From NCBI GenBank assembly GCA_014763515.1, contig JACXVH010000005.1:1-19175 (forward strand): 19,175 nucleotides of DNA, read 5' to 3'. A model generated the notes under the pieces. It was not told the origin of the DNA, ran no database searches, and saw only the letters and a program-made list of their open reading frames with translations. The stretch is from Flavobacteriaceae bacterium. Its GTDB lineage: Bacteria > Bacteroidota > Bacteroidia > Flavobacteriales > Flavobacteriaceae. Both the position numbers and the translations under genes were made by a program. Of this stretch, positions 14,748-19,175 are shown in pieces (position 1 is the stretch's first letter; each line of letters starts with the position of its first letter).

Positions 14748-14771
14748 AACATTTTAATATTTTAAAATGTT
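14748..14771 (-). repeat. Perfect inverted repeat (10-bp arms) in the amidase-mlaD spacer
   Basis: AACATTTTAA (14748-14757) and TTAAAATGTT (14762-14771) form a perfect 10-bp stem with a TATT loop. On the minus strand it lies between the TATTTTTG box at 14782-14789 and the mlaD ATG, so it would sit at the very 5' end of an mlaD transcript. It is not followed by a T run, so it is a poor terminator for the amidase gene; a 5' stabilising stem or an operator are alternatives. Confidence 0.55.
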
Positions 14772-14781
14772 CAATTTTTAA

Positions 14782-14789
14782 CAAAAATA
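14782..14789 (-). promoter_or_regulatory. -7 promoter box (TATTTTTG) for mlaD
   Basis: TATTTTTG on the minus strand matches TAnnTTTG exactly, 62 bp upstream of the mlaD start and just beyond the amidase stop. No TTG -33 element at 17-23 bp is seen. It would give mlaD and the genes behind it their own transcript start. Confidence 0.4.
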
Positions 14790-14798
14790 AAACTTTTT

Positions 14799-15920
14799 TT
14801 ATTTTAATGCATCTGCTAGGCTTATTTTTACTCCGTTTTTATAAGCAACAATAAAAGCAGAGTCGTAACCTTTCTTTTTAGCTTCTTCTAGTCTATTTTT
14901 AATTTGCTCATAACTAGACTCATTTGCATAAAAATATTTATATAATTTTCCTGATTGTTCTCTGTCGATTGGAGATAGCCCTTTAAAATTTGATGCTTTT
15001 GTTTCTAGTTTTTTACTACTAGCTGAAATTTGCACTTTAAAAATTACACCTTTACTATTTGATACAATTTCTGAAGTTGTTTTCTCATTGACTACTTCAG
15101 TTTTAGAAGCGTCTTTTTTTTGGGCTTCTTCATAAGTTGAACTAGTAGAATTGAAAAAATCTTTTTTATAGCTCAATATAGCATCTGCTATTGCTTGGGC
15201 AATTTCATTTTGACCTTTATCAGAATTTAAATAAGTTCCCTCTTCGACATTAGTAACAAATCCTGTTTCAATTAAAACGCTTGGCATATAAGATGCATCT
15301 AAAACCCACAATGGTTGTTGTTTAACACCTCTACTTTTTCTTCCTAATTTATCGGTAAAGTTTGATTCAATTCTAGAGGCTAATTCGATACTTTGATATA
15401 AATATTCTTCTTGTAAAATTTTAAGCCCAATTAATGATTCTGGTTTATTAGGATCAAAACCATTATATTTTTCTTGATAATCTTTTTCTAAGAAAATTAC
15501 CGAGTTTTCACTTTTAGCAACATCAAAGTTTAAATTAGTACGCGACATTCCCATAACAAATGTCTCAGTACCATAAGGTGTAAAATTTTTACCCGCAGAA
15601 TTACAGTGAATAGAAACAAATAAGTCGGCATCATTTCTATTTGCAATATTTGCTCTTTCTGTTAATTCTACAAAAACATCTGTCTTTCTTGTAAAAACAA
15701 GCGTAACATCTTTTTCTCTATCTAAAATGTTACCAACTTTTTTTGTAATTTCTAAAGCAATATTTTTTTCAAGAAAGCCATGTGCATTTTTACCTGTATC
15801 TTTTCCTCCGTGCCCAGCATCTAAAACAACTTTAAACTTAGATTTTTGAGCATACGCTAAATTTTGAATTTGTAGTAAACTTAAAATAATTAGTAATAAC
15901 GAAAAGTTTTTTAATTTCAT
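14799..15920 (-). CDS. N-acetylmuramoyl-L-alanine amidase (Amidase_3) with SPOR-like C-terminal domain
   Basis: This zinc enzyme cleaves the bond between MurNAc and L-alanine of peptidoglycan. The 373-residue protein has a signal peptide (about residues 1-24, ending LAYA, then QK). Residues about 30-250 are the Amidase_3 domain: zinc ligands H37 in DAGHGG, E51, H105 in SIHCNS, and the catalytic E218 in VLIETGF. A low-complexity linker leads to a C-terminal domain from about 292 to 372 (FKVQISASSKKLE ... KKGYDSAFIVAYKNG) with the SPOR-like beta-alpha-beta pattern that binds denuded septal glycan, so it may act in cell separation like E. coli AmiC. It is divergent from lptD, with a 63-bp shared gap from the lptD start I prefer. 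Confidence 0.93.
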   Translation of the reverse strand: MKLKNFSLLLIILSLLQIQNLAYAQKSKFKVVLDAGHGGKDTGKNAHGFLEKNIALEITKKVGNILDREKDVTLVFTRKTDVFVELTERANIANRNDADLFVSIHCNSAGKNFTPYGTETFVMGMSRTNLNFDVAKSENSVIFLEKDYQEKYNGFDPNKPESLIGLKILQEEYLYQSIELASRIESNFTDKLGRKSRGVKQQPLWVLDASYMPSVLIETGFVTNVEEGTYLNSDKGQNEIAQAIADAILSYKKDFFNSTSSTYEEAQKKDASKTEVVNEKTTSEIVSNSKGVIFKVQISASSKKLETKASNFKGLSPIDREQSGKLYKYFYANESSYEQIKNRLEEAKKKGYDSAFIVAYKNGVKISLADALK

Positions 15921-15956
15921 AATTTGTGGTATAGCGTTATAATTTTATTAATTCTT

Positions 15957-15964
15957 TATTTTTG
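15957..15964 (+). promoter_or_regulatory. -7 promoter box (TATTTTTG) for lptD
   Basis: An exact TAnnTTTG match sits 19 bp before the TTG at 15984. A start near 15971 would place the transcript inside the longest open frame and so excludes the TTG at 15924 as the start codon. No TTG -33 element is present at the normal distance. A looser minus-strand box (TATTTTTTG, one extra base) at 15966-15974 could serve the amidase gene. Confidence 0.45.
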
Positions 15965-15983
15965 CCAAAAAATATATGTAAGT

Positions 15984-18686
15984 TTGACACTTCAAAAAGT
16001 GAGCCAAATTTCTACAAAAATACTATTAATAGGATTGCGTAACAAGTTATTTTATATCGTTTTATTAGCATTTTTTCTAACAATTGGAAAAAATGCAATC
16101 TATGGACAAGAAATTAAACATGCAGATAGTTTACACTTAAATGTAAATGAAACTGTAAATTTAGCTATTGCCGATACTATAAAAACTGATAGTATAAAGT
16201 CTAAAAAGAGTACTTTAGAAGGAATTGCCAAAAGAAAAGCAAAAGATTACGAGAAATTTGATCGCAAAAAAAAGCAACTTACTTTATACAATGAAGCAGA
16301 ACTTTATTACACTGACATAGAATTAAAATCAGGAATTATTGTTCTAGATTATGATAAAAATGAAGTTTATGCTGGTAGAATAAAAGATAGTTTAGGAAAT
16401 TATACACAATATCCAGTTTTTAAGCAAGGTAGTAATGAAGTACAACCAGACTCAATTCGGTTTAACTTTAAAACAAAAAAGGCATTAGTTTGGAACTCAA
16501 GAACCAAGCAAGGAGAGATGAATATAAAAGCAGAAATTTCTAAAAGAGAAAATGATTCTGTTTATTTCTTAAAAAATGCCCGAATAACAACTTCAAAAAA
16601 TATTAATGATCCTGAATATTATTTTTTAGTTAGAAAAGTAAAATTTGTACCCAAAAAGAAGGTTGTAGCTGGTTTAACTAATATGGTTATTGCGGATGTT
16701 CCTACTCCTATTGGTTTACCTTTTGCATATTTTCCTATGACTGATGAAAGTACATCAGGTTTTATTATCCCTACACCAGGACAGTCGAATAAACAAGGAT
16801 ATTTTTTACAAAATGGTGGTTATTATTTTGCACTAAGCGATTATTATGATCTTGCTGTTTTAGGGGATTATTATACCAATGGTAGTTATGGTCTACGTTT
16901 TGAAAGTAATTATGCAAAACGCTACAAATTTAATGGTCGAATGAATTTTAGATTTGAAAACAATATTCAAAGTGAAAGAGGTTTGCCAGATTATGTAAGA
17001 TCAAAACAATATAACATTCAATGGAGTCACAGTCAAGATGCAAAGGCAGCTGCTAATTCTAGATTTTCTGCTTCAGTAAACTTGGGAAGTAGTCAATATT
17101 ATAGGCAATCTGTTAATTTATCGAATGTTAGTTCGAGTTTAAATAACAACTTGAGTTCTTCGGTTTCTTATTCTAAAACATTTCAAACAGTTCCTCAAGT
17201 AAACTTCTCACTTTCTGCAACACATAACCAAAATACAAATACTGAATTAATTAATATGACATTACCTACGCTACAAGCTAGTGTAGACCGTATATTCCCT
17301 TTTGCGCCAAAAGATGGCGTTAGAAAAGGATTTATAAAAAATATTAACCTTCAGTATAATTTAAGAGGTGAAAATAGAATTACAACTTATGATTCTTTAT
17401 TCTTTAAACCACAAATGTTTAGAGATGCCAAAACTGGTTTTCATCACACTATTCCATTAAGTACTAATTTTAAAATTTTCAAATATTTTAGTGTTTCAGC
17501 TAGTGCCAATTATAATGAAGTTTGGACTTTTAACACTGTAAAAAAATATTATAGTCCTATTGAAAATAAAGTTGTAACGGAAGATGAAAAAGGTTTCGAA
17601 GCTTTCAGGACTTATAATTTCACAACGGGTATTGGAACTACAATTTATGGTACTTTTAACTTTGGAGAAGATAAAAAAATACAAGCCATACGTCATGTAA
17701 TGCGTCCTAATGTCTCATGGAGTTACACACCAAGCTTCGACCAATATTATGATAGTTATGCAATTGATGCAACTGGAACTACTATGCAAGAATACACCCG
17801 TTTTGAAAACGGATTATTTGGTGCTCCTGGAAGAGCATATGCACAAAATGTAGGATTATCGTTAAGTAATACTTTTGAAGCAAAAGTTAGAGATGATGAA
17901 AGTAAAACGGACGAACCTAAAAAGGTTATGCTGTTAAACAACTTAAACTTTCAAACCAGTTACAATTTAGCCGCAGATTCACTTGCTTTAGCTCCACTTA
18001 GAGTTAGTGGTGGAACACAGTTTTTTAAACAAAAGATGAATGTAAATTTCGCTACAACTTTAGATCCGTATGCAATTGATAATTCTGGAAAAAGAATTGA
18101 TGTTTTTAACATTGATAATGGAGGAAGCTTATTTAGAATGACAAGCGCAAACATGACCATCAATTACTCGTTTTCTAGTACAGATATAGATAAATCTAAA
18201 GATTCTAAAGATAATCAAACAGCACAAAATGGTGGTAGAACTGACGATTTATTTGGTTCAGGAACAGATTTAAGTGATAACAGAAAGAGTTTATTTAATG
18301 ATGATAACAAAGAAGATGGAACTGCCACTGATATGGAATGGTACAACTTTAAACTTCCATGGGATTTAAGACTTGCTTATTCTGTAACTTATAACAACAG
18401 TAACCGACAAAAAGAAATTTCTTCGCAATCGTTAATGGCTTCAGGAAATGTTGAACTAGCTCCAAGATGGAAAGTAGGAATATCATCTGGTTACGATTTT
18501 AAACAAAAAGGTGTTACTTTTACTCAACTGCGTTTTGAAAGAGATTTAGAAAGTTGGCGAATGAGTTTTAACTGGGTTCCTTATGGTACAAATAGTTATT
18601 GGGGATTCTTTATTGGAATTCGCTCTTCTATGCTGAGTGATATTAAATGGGAAAAACGAAAATTACCAGATAGAGTATTTAGATAA
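15984..18686 (+). CDS. lptD: LPS-assembly protein LptD (Bacteroidota type)
   Basis: LptD is the outer-membrane barrel that inserts lipopolysaccharide on the cell surface. About 860 residues follow a signal helix (LFYIVLLAFFLTIGKNAIYGQ). An OstA-like beta-jellyroll region comes next (LTLYNEAELYYTDIELKSG through EVYAGR and FNFKTKKALVWNS), then the conserved plug/barrel entry (VIADVPTPIGLPFAYFP, FIIPTPG). Many alternating beta strands fill the barrel, with a C-terminal WGFFIGIRSSM strand near the end. The frame stays open without any ATG back to TTG 15924. I choose TTG 15984, giving a leader from the 15957 promoter box; GTG 15999 and TTG 16035 are alternatives. The mature protein has no cysteine, unlike E. 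coli LptD, which needs disulfides. Confidence 0.93.
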   Translation: MTLQKVSQISTKILLIGLRNKLFYIVLLAFFLTIGKNAIYGQEIKHADSLHLNVNETVNLAIADTIKTDSIKSKKSTLEGIAKRKAKDYEKFDRKKKQLTLYNEAELYYTDIELKSGIIVLDYDKNEVYAGRIKDSLGNYTQYPVFKQGSNEVQPDSIRFNFKTKKALVWNSRTKQGEMNIKAEISKRENDSVYFLKNARITTSKNINDPEYYFLVRKVKFVPKKKVVAGLTNMVIADVPTPIGLPFAYFPMTDESTSGFIIPTPGQSNKQGYFLQNGGYYFALSDYYDLAVLGDYYTNGSYGLRFESNYAKRYKFNGRMNFRFENNIQSERGLPDYVRSKQYNIQWSHSQDAKAAANSRFSASVNLGSSQYYRQSVNLSNVSSSLNNNLSSSVSYSKTFQTVPQVNFSLSATHNQNTNTELINMTLPTLQASVDRIFPFAPKDGVRKGFIKNINLQYNLRGENRITTYDSLFFKPQMFRDAKTGFHHTIPLSTNFKIFKYFSVSASANYNEVWTFNTVKKYYSPIENKVVTEDEKGFEAFRTYNFTTGIGTTIYGTFNFGEDKKIQAIRHVMRPNVSWSYTPSFDQYYDSYAIDATGTTMQEYTRFENGLFGAPGRAYAQNVGLSLSNTFEAKVRDDESKTDEPKKVMLLNNLNFQTSYNLAADSLALAPLRVSGGTQFFKQKMNVNFATTLDPYAIDNSGKRIDVFNIDNGGSLFRMTSANMTINYSFSSTDIDKSKDSKDNQTAQNGGRTDDLFGSGTDLSDNRKSLFNDDNKEDGTATDMEWYNFKLPWDLRLAYSVTYNNSNRQKEISSQSLMASGNVELAPRWKVGISSGYDFKQKGVTFTQLRFERDLESWRMSFNWVPYGTNSYWGFFIGIRSSMLSDIKWEKRKLPDRVFR

Positions 18687-18689
18687 AAT

Positions 18690-18720
18690 AAAAAAAGCCT
18701 TCATTATGAAAGCTTTTTTT
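18690..18720. terminator. Bidirectional terminator between lptD and the thioesterase gene
   Basis: An A7 run, then AGCCTTCAT / ATGAAAGCT (9-bp stem with one C-A mismatch, one-base centre), then T7. On either strand it is a GC-containing hairpin followed by T residues. It begins four bases after the lptD stop and overlaps the thioesterase stop (18719-18721). Confidence 0.85.
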
Positions 18721-19111
18721 ATTTAATGTCAAGTCTGTCTTTTACAAATTCAATTTGAGTTTTACCGTGTGGTTTTGGTTTACCGTCTTCGCCTAAATTC
18801 ACCATTGTTATGTTATCTATAGTAATAATTGATTCTCTTGTCATCATATTACGCACCTCACTTTTGAGTATCAAAGACGTGGTTCCAAATTTAACCACAT
18901 CAATCCCTATTTCTACTATATCGCCCTGTTTAGCCGAATTCATGAAATTGATTTCGCTCATATACTTCGTTACAACTCTAGAATTTTCTAGCTGTACTAT
19001 CGAATACAAAGCCGCTTCTTCATCTATCCAAGCCAACATCTTGCCACCAAATAAAGTGCCATTGGCATTTAAATCTTCTGGTTTTACCCACTTTCTTGTA
19101 TGAAATCGCAT
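18719..19111 (-). CDS. Hotdog-fold acyl-CoA thioesterase (YciA/BACH type)
   Basis: The 130-residue protein has a single hotdog domain: PEDLNANGTLFGGKMLAWIDEEAAL (from about residue 11) is the conserved N-terminal block with the D/E-containing helix of the BACH/YciA acyl-CoA thioesterases, and later FMNSAKQGDIVEIGIDVVKFGTTSL is the second half. These enzymes hydrolyse acyl-CoA to free acid and CoA in the cytoplasm, with broad chain-length range. The chain starts at ATG (MRFHTRKWV) and needs to form oligomers to act. It is convergent with lptD across a terminator. The small gap to the next upstream minus-strand gene suggests co-transcription. The exact substrate cannot be inferred. Confidence 0.93.
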   Translation of the reverse strand: MRFHTRKWVKPEDLNANGTLFGGKMLAWIDEEAALYSIVQLENSRVVTKYMSEINFMNSAKQGDIVEIGIDVVKFGTTSLILKSEVRNMMTRESIITIDNITMVNLGEDGKPKPHGKTQIEFVKDRLDIK

Positions 19112-19148
19112 AGTTCTAATTTTTTTTAAAGATAGAAAAAATCAATTT

Positions 19149-19175
19149 TTAATAGTCTATATCTTCAATAGTTTT
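19149..19175 (-). CDS. C-terminus of a further minus-strand gene, truncated by the window end
   Basis: From base 19175 on the minus strand, eight in-frame codons read KTIEDIDY and end with TAA at 19151-19149. This lies 37 bp upstream of the thioesterase ATG in the same direction, the distance and orientation of an operon neighbour. Eight codons do not identify a family. A chance stop cannot be excluded. Confidence 0.35.
   Translation of the reverse strand, partial: KTIEDIDY

Noticed and set aside
17496..18163. Three minus-strand open frames (61-67 codons) inside lptD
   Set aside because: They are antisense to the barrel region of lptD, overlap no promoter box, and show no protein-family features.
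18810..19103. Plus-strand 97-codon open frame opposite the thioesterase gene
   Set aside because: The minus-strand frame encodes a clear hotdog thioesterase over the same bases; the plus frame is its shadow.
1..19175. Mobile elements, CRISPR arrays, tRNA or rRNA genes, toxin-antitoxin or phage-defence genes
   Set aside because: No transposase, integrase, direct-repeat array, cloverleaf or defence-type domain was seen; the genes are ordinary metabolism and envelope functions.

Overview
The window looks like chromosomal DNA from a member of the Bacteroidota, most likely a Flavobacteriaceae (Flavobacterium-like) species. The DNA is visibly AT-rich and start codons lack Shine-Dalgarno sequences. 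Several genes are preceded by TAnnTTTG boxes, the Bacteroidota -7 promoter element. The gene content also fits: bacillithiol synthesis (BshA), a NagZ/beta-lactamase-type fusion, a SerB with long N-terminal ACT-like regions, a cysteine-free LptD, and the small family often labelled 'ABC transporter ATPase' in flavobacteria. I see no mobile elements, CRISPR arrays, tRNA or rRNA genes, and no sign of recent horizontal transfer. It is a compact housekeeping region dominated by cell-envelope genes.

Layout. 1-565 (+): the C-terminal part of a DCC-family (DUF393) protein, then an unlisted 46-residue membrane miniprotein. 569-1639 (-): aroC, convergent with the miniprotein and sharing one palindromic terminator with it. 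1788-4021 (+): a COG2908-type metallophosphoesterase with a TTG start, a lipoprotein of unknown function, and a small outer-membrane beta-barrel protein, ending at a second bidirectional terminator. 4080-15920 (-): eleven consecutive co-directional genes. In transcription order they are a cell-wall amidase with a SPOR-like tail, an MlaD/MCE protein, a membrane Fe-S protein, a CCG-domain Fe-S protein, a secreted unknown, a small cytoplasmic unknown, serB, a GH3-beta-lactamase fusion lipid- or periplasm-directed enzyme, a DUF1801 protein, bshA and a PrcB-domain lipoprotein. 15984-18686 (+): lptD, divergent from the amidase. 18719-19111 (-): a hotdog acyl-CoA thioesterase, convergent with lptD across a third bidirectional terminator. 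The last 27 bases appear to hold the C-terminus of one more minus-strand gene.

Functional reading. The amidase, MlaD and LptD cover peptidoglycan cleavage, inter-membrane lipid transport and LPS insertion; the GH3 fusion adds muropeptide recycling. The two Fe-S genes look like two halves of one HdrDE/LutA-like quinone-linked redox unit. aroC, serB and bshA are ordinary metabolic genes (chorismate, serine, bacillithiol).

I do not see a convincing undescribed system. The points most worth checking are the 46-aa membrane protein whose end is built into a shared terminator, a perfect palindrome over the aroC promoter, stem-loops at the 5' ends of mlaD and bshA, cysteine pairs in the beta-lactamase-like domain, and the start sites of lptD and the metallophosphoesterase.
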